Shown here: in pieces, positions 38,045 through 49,169 of the stretch | How the letters are laid out: each line of letters begins with the position of its first letter | Position numbering within the stretch: position 1 is the first letter of the stretch | Assembly: GCA_028335825.1 (NCBI GenBank) | Contig: JAIOKI010000018.1 | Coordinates: 343,861 to 407,860 of the forward strand | Length of the DNA stretch: 64,000 nt | Direction: 5' to 3' | Origin: Nosema muscidifuracis | Taxonomy: Eukaryota; Microsporidia; Nosematidae | Translations under genes and position numbers: made by a program | The notes under the pieces: model-generated | Database searches by the model: none | Told to the model about the DNA's origin: nothing | What the model saw: only the letters and a program-made list of their open reading frames with translations

Positions 38045-39001
38045 TTATTCTAGATCTAAAGTAATATAAATCGAAATAAATAATATAAAAAGAGACATTA
38101 AGATACCTGGTACTATTATTTTTATGTTCTTGTTATTATCATATCCTAAAATCACTAAAATAAAGAATACTAATGTTGAGACTATCGATAATGACATCAT
38201 ATAATAAAACGTATTTTGTTGACAAATTGATGTATTACTATCTATAGATTTAGAATCAGAAAATACGTAATCTGGTAAATCAATTTCTCCTAACTCTCTC
38301 TTAACAATAGTTTTAGAATTATTATTTTTATAAAGTTCTAAAATTACATCTAAATCCTCGAAATACACTATTGGAACACAATCGTTTTCTTTTTGAACTT
38401 CATTGATTTCAGTTCTAACTTTCATCCCTAAAATCTTTTCAATTTGTTCAATTTCCCAAGTATAATCCTCATTACTACAGTTATTTTGTGATACCTTCTT
38501 TAGAAAAAAATTGATACAATCTTTTATATTTCTACATCCATCTCGTAAATCATAAGCATCACATAATAAATTTCTAAAATGTTTTTTTGTATCACATAAT
38601 GATATTAAACCATTATTGAGATTGTTGATTGCTTTAAATAATTTGTAATATGTATTATAAGTTACTAACCTTCCATCTTGAACTTTTTTATCAAGAAAAT
38701 CACAATCTAAATACTCGATATCAGACCACAAGTTATCAATATCATAAGCTTTACATTCATAATCAATTCCATTGTTGCTAAAAGATTCACCTACACAATC
38801 ATGATTACAATTACACATTTTACGAGTAAGATGTACAAGACATTTTGGTATTTTTCGTATAATAGTTGTTGGTGATATTTCTTCAGTGATATTTAAAGTA
38901 TTAAATCGTTTGCAAGATGTAGATGATTTTTCCAGATGTTCATCCCGCCAAATCTTGAATTTTTCAAATAATTCAATTTCATTTTCTGTAAATCCCTGCA
39001 T
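38045..39001 (-). CDS. Cys-rich protein with two C-terminal TM helices, paralogue 2
   Basis: A 318-residue paralogue of 32996-34084. Shared motifs: FKIWRDEH, IRKIPKCLVHLTRKMCNCN then HDCVGESF, LDCDFLDKKVQDGRLV, LCDTKK and CDAYDLRDGCRNIKDC. Cysteine positions in the core are conserved. Two hydrophobic helices end the protein (about 256-279 and 289-312). The Asn/Gln repeat of paralogue 1 is missing. The first ATG in the frame is the one used here; six codons without ATG precede it. No CCC motif. The pair brackets the cytidine deaminase gene and two LINE fossils, so a segmental or tandem duplication later split by insertions is plausible. Function unknown; a surface or spore-coat role is only a guess. 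Confidence 0.6.
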   Translation of the reverse strand: MQGFTENEIELFEKFKIWRDEHLEKSSTSCKRFNTLNITEEISPTTIIRKIPKCLVHLTRKMCNCNHDCVGESFSNNGIDYECKAYDIDNLWSDIEYLDCDFLDKKVQDGRLVTYNTYYKLFKAINNLNNGLISLCDTKKHFRNLLCDAYDLRDGCRNIKDCINFFLKKVSQNNCSNEDYTWEIEQIEKILGMKVRTEINEVQKENDCVPIVYFEDLDVILELYKNNNSKTIVKRELGEIDLPDYVFSDSKSIDSNTSICQQNTFYYMMSLSIVSTLVFFILVILGYDNNKNIKIIVPGILMSLFILFISIYITLDLE

Positions 39002-39019
39002 AGATAATAAGACTAGCAC

Positions 39020-39627
39020 AATTATATATTTGTTAAATTAATTTTAATTTAAATTCCATCAAGATTATAAATGTTTTATTTTTATCTGTTTATATTTAAA
39101 GTCTTGTAGTTTATAATAACAGTAAATTGATATTAATTAATTTTTTTTTTAATTTGTGATGAAAATTCAGGTAATAATCAAAATTTGAAATGAAATAATT
39201 GTTATAGTAATATAATTTGTTTGTTATGAGTTAAATGAACATATTTATTTTTTAATAAAATATCTAGTTGTATAATGAATCCACTTATTCTAAATATGTC
39301 AAATATCTCACAACATGTGACATTTAATGTATTGTGTTGACAATTTATTTAGTAAACTATATATTTTAATCTGTGAAAAAGAAATGCAAAATAAAGAGAT
39401 ATTAAATAAATACTTGAAATATTATGTTATATTATTAGATCACATTCTTATAAGTAATTTATTTAATAATTTCTTTGTAAAAGGATAATATAAAAAAACT
39501 AGTTGAAAGAAATTAATTATTATATTTATACTTACTGTACAGAGAATGTATTTTAACACAAAGAAAATCTAACATTGTCTAAATAATAAATCAATATGAC
39601 TCAAAAAATTATGTAAAAAAATTTAGT
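39020..39627. other. AT-rich spacer, nothing recognised
   Basis: About 600 bp between the Cys-rich gene and the end of the HECT ligase gene; no frame or repeat array of note. Confidence 0.5.
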
Positions 39628-42600
39628 TTAAATAATTTCAAATCCTTCACTACACTCATTTATAGCATAGACAATATTTCTTCTTAAATCATTATATGTA
39701 GAATATTCAGGTAAATCTAATTGATTAAAACACGTATAAGCAGAAGGAAGTCTCACAGAATCTGATTTTACTTTATGTATAGAAAACTTCTGTGTTCCAC
39801 TATTTCCTTGTAAATTAATAAATCCATCAAAGGGAACTCTTGTAGACCCTGTACAGAATTGTAATAATTTAGCCTTTTCATCAGGAGTAAATCCATGTAC
39901 TGCTCTCCAAAACCATACAATATTTCTAGAATTCTTAGTATATCCATTATAAGTTGTATTATTCTGCCAATCTTCTACATTAATCTCTGGAATACCGCAT
40001 ATTAATAATTCTAGTTCTTTCTCAGTAAAAATAGAAATTAAGTCTTCATCTATTAATTCAAATAATCCTTCTTTTATAGCATTTAACTGTAGTTCAACAT
40101 TTTTAGTTAATTTTCTTTGTACTACTAAATCTATATATTCATTCTTATTCTGATCATTTACTAAAATATTCTTACCATTAGGAATAAGATCTTCTTCAAG
40201 ACATGTACCAAATTCATTATTCTCATAAGAAAATGTTAAATTTAAAATATTATCTATAGAATTATCTCTTATCCATATTAGAGAATTATAATATTGGTAA
40301 TCTATTTCTTCTAAATCTGAAAGATCACACTTCTTATTGAGTAGGTATTTGTATACTGACTTATCAAAATGAATTCCTAAATTATATCCTTCAATTATTA
40401 CTTTAGCTAAAAGTCTTCCTACAAATTTAAAATATAATAAATGATCAGCATTGATATTACTATTGATAAATGGATGTACTGTAGTATGTTTATCTGATGA
40501 GTATACAAAAAGACCTAAATCAGGATTTAAAGCTTCTTTTATAATTAATTCTAACCATTCTTTTGTTAATCCACCAAAATCTAATCCTTTCTCCCCTGAA
40601 AATTTTATTTGAATTCTTTTAGTTTTCAATTCTTTATAAGATTTATTCATAATCTGGAAGAAAGAATCTTCAAGGACTGATTTTCTACGAACTGTAATAG
40701 AAAATGATCCATCTATATAATAATCCATATCATCTATTTTATTTCTTAGATATTTCAGTTTATTAGTAAAACTTAGTACATTAAATTTGTATAAAAATGG
40801 TACTATATTATCATTACCTCTTAATAGATTATTTATATTATCTGTATTATTTTGAATATTTTTTTCTAATTCTTGACGTTTTCTCTTATATTTTTCTATG
40901 ATATTATTCTTATTCTGTGTAGATAAGAAAATTAAGAAATTTACAAACCCTTCATAGAGACTAAAAAGTGGAATTATTTTTAAGAAAGTAGAATCCATAG
41001 TTAATTCAGAAGTAATCTTATCGAAGGAATCATAAATTTCATAGTTGATGAAATCAACTTCTTGAGATTTATTAAACAAGTTTTGTTCATATAAACATAC
41101 AAAATCAAGGTGATGAATATTTTTCTTCTCAATATTAAATTTAGTTCTTAGTTCTTCAATATGAAGCTTATATTTCTTATTGTAGTGATCGAATATAAAA
41201 TTACTTAATTCATCAATTACTAATAAATATCTGTTAAATGTATCATAATCATCTATATTACTCATAGCTTGTAGCAGTAATACAGATATGAATTCAATAA
41301 GAATATTTTTTAGATTTTTCATGCAGAACTTTGTTAGATAATTTCGTGTTTTTCTATTAATTACCAATCTTAAAACTTTACCAAATTCTTCAAGTATATT
41401 AATATTTTTAAATGATACTATTTTTGTATCTAACTTTATAAATTCTTTTTTAATTTCCATCTTACTGAGAATAAATAAACACAATTCATTGAATTCTTTT
41501 TCTTTTGCTAATATCATTAAAAATCTTATAAAATCAACATTTTCTTGATATATCTTTTTTGAAGATAAATTAATTACTTTAAATATTTCTAGACATTTCT
41601 TTATATTATAAACTGCATCAGTAACTGTATAATTTAAAAATTCATCCATAACTACTGATATAATTTGGTGTTTCCATTCCAAATTGAATGATGCTACTTC
41701 TATAAATTCATTAAGACTAGATTGATTTGTATAATTACTTGTCAAATAAGATTTTAAAAAATTCATAAAAATCTTAACATCAGCATACATTTCAATATCT
41801 TCAGGTAAATCTTTTTCTTCATTCTCTAAACTCATACTTGATTCACAACTTGGCGCATATTGAAAATAATCATCTTTGAGTCTCCTTTCATGCTCAGCAA
41901 ATAATTGTTTTCCAAGTTCTGATAATTGATTGAAAAATATTTTATCTATTGGTTTATAATTGACAGAATTCATTTTTCTATTCTCATACCACTCATCTAA
42001 AAATATACTTAAAGATTCTTCATTCATATTATTGATTTCTTCAATAGTCTTATTAGGTATTACACCATTTTCTTCACCTATACTTGATTCATCAGAAAAT
42101 TCCAATTCTTCTTCTATTTCTTCACTTTGGTTAGATAAAGACAATTGATCTTCAAAATTGCTTTCCTTGGAATCAACAATAAGCTCTACTTTTTCAAGAT
42201 CATCTTTTTTAATTTTAATAAAATCATTAATATTTTCTATTTTAAATTCCTTCTCAAAATCATTCTTTATAATTTTAACGAAATTAAAAATATTAAAACT
42301 GTTTTCTAAAATTTCAAATTCTTTCTCAGTAATGAATAGTGTAGAAAATATACTATTAAAAGGTTTGTACTTTTCTATTTCATATGTTACTTCATCGATA
42401 GTATTCTCTGATGAGAATGAGGAATTTAAAATTGTGATATCATCAGCTTCTGGAACAATCTCTTCACGATCATCAAAGTATGAATCAGAATCATAGTGAT
42501 CATGTGATTCATTATCCCAAAAACCTTCATCAGATTCCTCATTTTCTACCAACACATCATCATTATACTTGCTATAAATAGTTGATATAAAGGAATAAAT

Positions 42601-45600
42601 ATAAGAAATCTTATTAGAACCTACAATTTGATTCCATGCTATTATAGATGATCTATCATAAGAATTTTTCAATGAAGTTTCCTCATGTATTTCAGGTAAT
42701 AAGAAATCAGATTCCTTATGTTTTGAAAGGACTGTAAATATTTTATCAGCTATTCCATAACTCATTAATTTCTCAGATAACATAACAGATATATCTTTAT
42801 TAAGATGTCTTTCTTTAGAGTAATATCTTATATTGACTAAATCTAATGCTGTAAATAGAATTATAACTAAATTATAGATTTTATAATCTTTCGAATCTAA
42901 TATCTTTTTTTCAATAATCTTATATACCATGTTAAATAACTTTTCATTTTCAGATCTTATACAATATGCCAAGAAATCAATAGCTATAAAATAATCTGTT
43001 TCAACTGTAATTTTTTCATTAAAAATAATAGGAATTATATATTTCTTTATGATAGATTTTATATACTTTTTAGTAATAAATTCTTCATATCTTTTATCAT
43101 TCATTATTATTTCATTCAAGATATTAAGCATATAAATATTTTTAAGACTCATTTTCATACATCTCAAAAATAGTTTTTCTTGAATGTCTGTAATTTCAGT
43201 TATTTTTTTCTCTTCTGTAATTTTGATATCCAGATTAAGTTCTTGTAAAAAGTCTTTAAATTTATTTTTTAGTACATTTATATCTCTGTAACCTAACAAA
43301 TAATGAGAATCAATAAACTTGCTATATGAGCATATATTAGTTTCTCTAATAGAGTAGTTATTACTTATTTCAATCAACAAATAATGAAATATAGATTTTA
43401 TAAGCATATTGATATCTTCCTTATTCTTTTTGTTGATTAACTTTTCTATAAAATTTAATATCCTCAAGTAAAAAGTCAAGTCTAAGGAAATATTCTGAGA
43501 TTTAAAATATTTCAAAAATGAAATTATGTAAATTATTTTAGATCTTTTTTTTATATTTTTTGATTTGAGTATAACACTTAAATTATTCATAAAGTAATCT
43601 ATATCAAATTTTAGAAATCCTTTTTTATCGTATAAAATATTTATATCTTTAAATATCATATTAATCTTTTCTATATTAGCCTTAATACGACTAAAGGTTA
43701 ATTTCTTAAGCACGTAAATGCTTATATTTATAAATAATTTAGATATCGCGAATTTATGATTAACGAGATATAATACAACATCAATATTTCCATCATAATC
43801 ATTTTTTATGATCATCTTATAATCGTCCATATCTAAGATTTTACATATAAATTTTGCATCATCAAATACTTTCTTAAAATTTATTTCTTTTCCTTTTTTA
43901 TAATTATTGATATAATATTCAATTATTTTTCTTTCTTCTTCTATACTAAATTTTTGATTTCCTCCAATAAGATCATTTACAGATTTATAGATATCACTAT
44001 TTTTACTATTCTTAGTCAAAAAATCAAATATTTTAAAGCATGTATCATTTCTATGAAATTTAAGATTACGAAGATTTAACTTACAAATCAAACTAAATAA
44101 TGATTCTTTAGACCATAAACTTTCATTATTTAGAATATCATTACTCGAAATCCAATCTAAAAAATATCTTGTTTCAATAAAATTAAACTTATGAATATTG
44201 TTTTCGATTATATGAAGGAAGAATTTCATGTTTTTCTTAATTAAACTATCTGATAATTTATTAACAACTGCATTATAATCCATCATATTAATTTCTTTAA
44301 ATGAATTATTATTAATTGATGATCTTATTTTTATTTCACAATATTCCTGTGTATAAATAACATCATTTGTTTTTAACTTTTTAGGTTCTAAATCATATTC
44401 AGTATCTTCTATAGGATGTATGATATTCAAGAAATATTTGAAACAAGAATTTGATTCATATTCATGTTCTCTAAATAATAATATACCTAATAGATATTTA
44501 ACTTCTAAACATATTAATGAAAGAATATTGTTATCTGAATAAGTTGACTTGTTTCTAAATTCTATTAATTTATCTAAAGTGTTATTTATAGTATCATCAC
44601 ATATATTATAACATAATAAGTTTGGTAAAATATTCATTATTAAGTAAAATGACACTTTTAAAATACAATTTTCATTAATTATAATAAAACCAACATCAGT
44701 AACCATTTGACAAATAAAAAATAAATATTTTTCTAATGACTCATATAACTTAATATTGAAATTCTCATTATGTTGTGTATCTATAATTTTAAATATTGTA
44801 GATCCTAATTTTAAGATAAAATATTCAACAATAACAATTTTATCTGAAATTATAAATAATTCAGACTTTAACATTTCGAAAAATGAACTTACAGATAAAT
44901 TATCTTTTTCTAAAGAATTCATATATACTAAATCCAAATATAAAAGAATCTCTTTTTCACAATTCTCAAAAAATGTATTCATTTCTGGTTTCATAGAACT
45001 TATAAATCTAAAATAATTAGCCTCATTGATTGAAGCATTTTTTGTTTTTAATATCTTAGGTAAATATGCTAAATAATCTAATTTCTTTTTTATAAATACA
45101 TTCAATTCTGATTTATACTCAGGATGATGCATTAGTAAAATAGAAAGATGTACATTAAAATCATTGAATGAATCGAGCAAATAAGCATCTTCATTATTAA
45201 ATATTACATCTAGAAATGATACAAATTTTCCAGACTTAATAAAATCAAGTCTAGTCTCTGTATCTAGTGAAATAGCATCTAATAAATTAATCAGTGATTT
45301 ATGCACTTCTTCATTCCATATAAAATCTTCAAAAACTTTTAAAAGTCCTTGATTCAATATATTCTTAATAGATAAAGGATCATTGTTAATAAAAAAAGTA
45401 ATTGTATTAATACAGTGATAGAAATATACATCATTCTTGTTACTAATTAATTCTAAAGATTTCTTTAGATAATCACTTTCTTCAAATGGTTCAAAATAAG
45501 CATTTCCTTGTTTATAAATTTCATTAATAATCTTAAATGTAAGTTTAAGTACAAAAAAATCTTTTTGTATCAGTTCTTTATCAAATTTACTTATAAAGTC

Positions 45601-46770
45601 TTTAAAATATTTCAGATCTAAATTATTTTCAAAAATTGAATCATCTTTCTTTACATAATTATGCAACACACAAAGATACCTGAATTCAATATCAGGATTA
45701 TTATCTTTTAAGTTTAACTTAATATTGTATTTGAAATTAGTTTCATCAGATTCACTATTAATTATTAGTTCTTCTAATATTGAATAAATCATAATATTTT
45801 CAAATTTACTTAATTCTAAAGATTTATAAAAATATCCTTGATCATCATTTAGTTCTAAAAATTCTTCAATTTTTTCATAATCATAAACCAATGTTAAATG
45901 ATACAATATAAAAGTATCTAAACAAAATCTCATTTCATCTATAACACAAAAATATGGTAAAAGAGTATCTTTATCAAAAATACTATGATTTTTATTTTTT
46001 ATAATATTTCTCATTATTATAATCTCTTTATTTGAAACTTCCTTAACAAGAATTTTAAAAAAATCTTTGTTACTTATATTTGATGACAAAGATATCAAAG
46101 CATATATTCTACGAAGTATCAACAGAATATCATCATTAAAACATAATCTTCTGTTAGCTTCAAGATATAAATCTGAAATATTATGTTTTGTTCTATTGAG
46201 TTTGAAAAATTGAATTATATCAGAATCTTCCTCTAAATTATCTAAAATTTTATACTTGAGATCTGTAGGATAATCAATCCTTCTAAGTTTAAGATTAGAA
46301 ATATTTATCATCTTAAGTAGAATTTCTACATACTTATCATTATTAGTTATAAAAAAATCAGTTCTTTCATGTAAAGAAATAATTTTGAAAGATTGAATAC
46401 TAACCCCGATATCAAAACATAGAGCAAATTTTAACCATAATGATTTATCAGATAAATTTATACTATTTGGAGAAAAAACCATTATTCTTTGGATAAACCT
46501 AAAAATCGAAATTAATATTAATTTTTCTTGTTTAGTAAAATGACTATCTTGAAACCCATCATGGAAACGAGTCTCATAAATTTCATTCATTATTTTTGAG
46601 AATTTTTTTAAGATATTTCTGAAACTTTCAAATCTTCTATTTTTATATTTCCAGTTATTTAATGTCTGATGAATAATCTTGGCTAATTCCGTATAATCTT
46701 CAAATTTACATATATTGTCTTCTAATTCTTTAAAAGATTTTTTAGAATTTAAATCAGGATTTATGCTCAT
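39628..46770 (-). CDS. TOM1: HECT-type E3 ubiquitin ligase, TOM1/HUWE1-like
   Basis: The largest gene of the window (2380 residues). The C-terminal HECT domain covers about 2010-2380: FSGEKGLDFGGLTKEW at its start, HPFINSNINADHLLYFKFVGR in the middle, and the catalytic loop LPSAYTCFNQLDLPEY with Cys2347 at the end, the exact form used by TOM1/HUWE1-type ligases. The N-terminal 2000 residues predict as long α-solenoid repeats, and an acidic segment (about 1440-1580, with runs such as EESDEGFWDNESHDH) corresponds to the acidic region of yeast Tom1. Yeast Tom1 is about 3270 residues, so this copy is shortened but complete at the active site. It would transfer ubiquitin to nuclear or ribosomal substrates, as excess histones and ribosomal proteins are for Tom1. 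TTAGACCCTAAATG supports the start. Confidence 0.92.
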   Translation of the reverse strand: MSINPDLNSKKSFKELEDNICKFEDYTELAKIIHQTLNNWKYKNRRFESFRNILKKFSKIMNEIYETRFHDGFQDSHFTKQEKLILISIFRFIQRIMVFSPNSINLSDKSLWLKFALCFDIGVSIQSFKIISLHERTDFFITNNDKYVEILLKMINISNLKLRRIDYPTDLKYKILDNLEEDSDIIQFFKLNRTKHNISDLYLEANRRLCFNDDILLILRRIYALISLSSNISNKDFFKILVKEVSNKEIIIMRNIIKNKNHSIFDKDTLLPYFCVIDEMRFCLDTFILYHLTLVYDYEKIEEFLELNDDQGYFYKSLELSKFENIMIYSILEELIINSESDETNFKYNIKLNLKDNNPDIEFRYLCVLHNYVKKDDSIFENNLDLKYFKDFISKFDKELIQKDFFVLKLTFKIINEIYKQGNAYFEPFEESDYLKKSLELISNKNDVYFYHCINTITFFINNDPLSIKNILNQGLLKVFEDFIWNEEVHKSLINLLDAISLDTETRLDFIKSGKFVSFLDVIFNNEDAYLLDSFNDFNVHLSILLMHHPEYKSELNVFIKKKLDYLAYLPKILKTKNASINEANYFRFISSMKPEMNTFFENCEKEILLYLDLVYMNSLEKDNLSVSSFFEMLKSELFIISDKIVIVEYFILKLGSTIFKIIDTQHNENFNIKLYESLEKYLFFICQMVTDVGFIIINENCILKVSFYLIMNILPNLLCYNICDDTINNTLDKLIEFRNKSTYSDNNILSLICLEVKYLLGILLFREHEYESNSCFKYFLNIIHPIEDTEYDLEPKKLKTNDVIYTQEYCEIKIRSSINNNSFKEINMMDYNAVVNKLSDSLIKKNMKFFLHIIENNIHKFNFIETRYFLDWISSNDILNNESLWSKESLFSLICKLNLRNLKFHRNDTCFKIFDFLTKNSKNSDIYKSVNDLIGGNQKFSIEEERKIIEYYINNYKKGKEINFKKVFDDAKFICKILDMDDYKMIIKNDYDGNIDVVLYLVNHKFAISKLFINISIYVLKKLTFSRIKANIEKINMIFKDINILYDKKGFLKFDIDYFMNNLSVILKSKNIKKRSKIIYIISFLKYFKSQNISLDLTFYLRILNFIEKLINKKNKEDINMLIKSIFHYLLIEISNNYSIRETNICSYSKFIDSHYLLGYRDINVLKNKFKDFLQELNLDIKITEEKKITEITDIQEKLFLRCMKMSLKNIYMLNILNEIIMNDKRYEEFITKKYIKSIIKKYIIPIIFNEKITVETDYFIAIDFLAYCIRSENEKLFNMVYKIIEKKILDSKDYKIYNLVIILFTALDLVNIRYYSKERHLNKDISVMLSEKLMSYGIADKIFTVLSKHKESDFLLPEIHEETSLKNSYDRSSIIAWNQIVGSNKISYIYSFISTIYSKYNDDVLVENEESDEGFWDNESHDHYDSDSYFDDREEIVPEADDITILNSSFSSENTIDEVTYEIEKYKPFNSIFSTLFITEKEFEILENSFNIFNFVKIIKNDFEKEFKIENINDFIKIKKDDLEKVELIVDSKESNFEDQLSLSNQSEEIEEELEFSDESSIGEENGVIPNKTIEEINNMNEESLSIFLDEWYENRKMNSVNYKPIDKIFFNQLSELGKQLFAEHERRLKDDYFQYAPSCESSMSLENEEKDLPEDIEMYADVKIFMNFLKSYLTSNYTNQSSLNEFIEVASFNLEWKHQIISVVMDEFLNYTVTDAVYNIKKCLEIFKVINLSSKKIYQENVDFIRFLMILAKEKEFNELCLFILSKMEIKKEFIKLDTKIVSFKNINILEEFGKVLRLVINRKTRNYLTKFCMKNLKNILIEFISVLLLQAMSNIDDYDTFNRYLLVIDELSNFIFDHYNKKYKLHIEELRTKFNIEKKNIHHLDFVCLYEQNLFNKSQEVDFINYEIYDSFDKITSELTMDSTFLKIIPLFSLYEGFVNFLIFLSTQNKNNIIEKYKRKRQELEKNIQNNTDNINNLLRGNDNIVPFLYKFNVLSFTNKLKYLRNKIDDMDYYIDGSFSITVRRKSVLEDSFFQIMNKSYKELKTKRIQIKFSGEKGLDFGGLTKEWLELIIKEALNPDLGLFVYSSDKHTTVHPFINSNINADHLLYFKFVGRLLAKVIIEGYNLGIHFDKSVYKYLLNKKCDLSDLEEIDYQYYNSLIWIRDNSIDNILNLTFSYENNEFGTCLEEDLIPNGKNILVNDQNKNEYIDLVVQRKLTKNVELQLNAIKEGLFELIDEDLISIFTEKELELLICGIPEINVEDWQNNTTYNGYTKNSRNIVWFWRAVHGFTPDEKAKLLQFCTGSTRVPFDGFINLQGNSGTQKFSIHKVKSDSVRLPSAYTCFNQLDLPEYSTYNDLRRNIVYAINECSEGFEII

Positions 46771-47649
46771 TTAGGGTCTAAATATTTAAAAAAATATTTT
46801 TACAAATCAAATGACTGACTAACAAATTTAATTCGTAATAAAAATATATGATAAAGAATAACATTTCAAATTATTTTTTTAGTATTTTGAAATATTTAAT
46901 TTATAGTTAATGTTTATTTTAATTGACTGTTAACTGTCAAATAAAATTAATTGATTAAAATACTGCTTTTGAAAAATCAATGTATTTTTTATACTTTTGA
47001 GTTTACCTTCATATTTAGTTGTATATTATAATACTAATATTTATTTAGATTGAATAATATTGACACATTATATTACCATGTGTCAAGAACATAAGCAAAA
47101 AGATTGTTATTTAAAATACAATTTTTTTTATTAATTGTTTTGATATATTTTATTTTTTACTATATCTGTTTATAAAGATTTTATAATAAATTTTAGAAGT
47201 TGTACCATACTTAAGCATTTTATAATCTATTTCTGGTATTAAAAATTAAATTTATATTAAGCTCAAATAAATGGAGTTCTATGCTATCTTAATATCATAA
47301 TAATTCATTTTTTTGACATTTAGGTATAAAAAATATACTTAAATTTTTCTATCTGTGATTAGATATCTGTTTATTTAGCACAAAATTTCATTAAATTCAT
47401 TTTCATCTAAATTAATCTGTATTTAATAAATATTTTTTTATTATATTATTATTTTTTCGAGTGCTTTGTTAAATCTTAATTTTAATTAATAAGTTAAATT
47501 TATTATTCCTAATAAACGCATTTTATTTCAACCTTCGATTTATCTTACATAGATCTACTTCATCTTAATTTTTTTGTTTATTACACATTATTTTGACTGC
47601 ACCATTGCTTGTCATTTTCACAACTAAACATTGAATCTGAATATTTATG
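46771..47649. other. AT-rich spacer, nothing recognised
   Basis: About 880 bp upstream of the HECT gene, without a usable frame. No array or RNA gene seen. Confidence 0.5.
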
Positions 47650-48340
47650 TTAATCTTTCTTTACATATTTATCTTTATATCAATCATTAAATAATTTATA
47701 CCACACATGTCTGTTGTCTTGTAAAGATATTTAGTATTAAGAGAATGTATAAAATAATTTGTGATTAGATCTTCTTCTAAAATATTGGGCAAAGACGAAG
47801 GTGTACTCAAAGTGTGTTTATTTAAATGAGCTTTATTAGACAATAGCAATAATTTACTCTTTAATATATAATCTTCATCAGTGTCAAATATATAGAGATA
47901 GGTTATCAGCTCTAAAGCTAGATATTTATATCTAATAAGGTATTAAGCTGTCAGAAAGCTTTTAATATCAACCTGCTCAAATACATGTTTCTGATAAAAA
48001 ACATTATCTATGATAAATCATTTTTCTGGTAATTAGAAAAGACTCATCATCTGACATATTATATTGAAATTCTGAAAATACCTTATAAGGGATATCTATA
48101 TTAAAAAAAATAAATAATTTGTCTTTCTCATGATATTTTTTGTTCCTCCAACTATTCAATCATTTCCGACCTAAGGCTATCATAGACTTTTCATCTTCAA
48201 GCTCTACAGCGTCATTTTAAGCATTCTGAATTGACTTAAGCACCAATTAGTTATTCAAATTTACATTTCATCGAAAAAAGCTTATGGAAGTAGTTCATTA
48301 TACCTTTTCTTGTTATCACATACAAAATAATTCTACTTCT
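47650..48340 (-). pseudogene. Decayed protein gene, unrecognised
   Basis: The minus strand gives gene-like readings interrupted by stops and frameshifts. A NDAVELEDEKSMIALGRK stretch is followed by FIFFNIDIPYKVFSEFQYN then SDDESFLITRKMIYHR, an IRYKYLALELITYLYIFD stretch, and a 62-codon open tail from 47849 (LLSNKAHLNKHTLS onward). The composition is richer in Asp, Glu, Ser and Arg than random AT-rich DNA. A second decayed block at 51595-51885 has a similar RRYDYLANILPLIHC and EINTSEENFYNI pattern, which suggests the same lost family. No known domain recognised. Confidence 0.45.
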
Positions 48341-48528
48341 GTACTTAGGTTAATAATGCACATTAATTAGCTAATAAGTCATATTTATGAATTTTCTCTA
48401 ATTCCACAGTTCTTTGTTATATTAATATTTTATTTTATTCAAATAAATTCTATCTAACTGTTTAATAATATAAATATGTCAGTTAAATAGAATTAACCAC
48501 TCATAATTTATTTCTTATATATTTTTTA

Positions 48529-48531
48529 CCC
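48529..48531 (+). promoter_or_regulatory. CCC motif at the start of the FCP1-like gene
   Basis: TTTTTTACCC ends directly at the ATG at 48532. This is the strongest argument that the gene begins there and not at the later ATG at 48640, which would lack the catalytic motif. Confidence 0.65.
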
Positions 48532-49077
48532 ATGAAAGATTTTCTTATCGTATTCGATATAAATGACACATTGATTTCTAAAATAAACAAATCCGATAGA
48601 GACTTGTTATGTAAATTTAGTGAATAACAAAGAAAAAAAATGTTCAGTTGTAATAGACATTTATTATTGAAAAGACAGTATACAGAAGTATTGGTTGATT
48701 ATTTACACAAGAATAAAGTAGATTATATTTTCTGGTCTACTTCTATGAGACACAATATCGAAAAGATGATTCCTTATTTAGAAAATATCGGTTACAATTG
48801 TTACATTGGATACCTCAGTCAAAGTGATTGCGAGGAAGGAATTATAACAGATAAGATTAAAGCATTAAAAAGTATTAAAAACTTAAATCAGGCTTGTAAA
48901 ATGTTTAATAAGAAATTAGAAAATTGTGTACTTATTGATAATTCTCAAGAGAAATGTTTAGAGGGTCAAAATTTTATTAAAATAAAAGATATTGACCATT
49001 TTAATGAGGATAGAGAATTTATTTTATTAGTGGAAAAAATAGAAAAGTTCATAAATTGTAAAAAAATCGAAACATAA
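48532..49077 (+). pseudogene. FCP1/NIF-like (HAD) phosphatase gene with one in-frame stop
   Basis: From the ATG at 48532 the frame reads MKDFLIVFDINDTLISK, giving the DxDxT-type catalytic motif of HAD phosphatases as DINDT (residues 9-13). A single TAA follows as codon 32 (48625-48627). After it the same frame stays open for 149 codons: KVDYIFWSTSMRHNIEKM (family: iwTss...n...v), and ENCVLIDNSQEKCLEGQNFIKI (family: N.ilIDNSp......N.i.i). The whole fits an FCP1/NLI-interacting-factor domain, as in CTD phosphatases or Tim50-like proteins, although the second catalytic Asp is replaced by Asn in DIND. Everything except the stop looks intact, so it may be a very young pseudogene, a gene with stop readthrough, or a sequence error. 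An ATG after the stop (48640) could give a product without catalytic motif. Confidence 0.6.
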
Positions 49078-49169
49078 AATTATTATGAATATTTGGAATT
49101 TTCGACTGATGGTTTTGATTTAAAGAATTAAAGCGTAAATATAAAATATAAAATTAACGTTTTAATAAA

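Noticed and set aside
39002-39019. Longer N-terminus for the second Cys-rich protein
   Set aside because: It would need a GTG start; the first ATG is at 39001.
41960-42496. Two plus-strand frames opposite the HECT gene's acidic region
   Set aside because: Ser/Ile-rich shadows produced by the Asp/Glu codons on the other strand.
48611-48647. A short intron removing the TAA of the FCP1-like gene
   Set aside because: GT...AG spans tried (22 and 37 bases) break the downstream frame, and no branch-site motif of the microsporidian type is visible.
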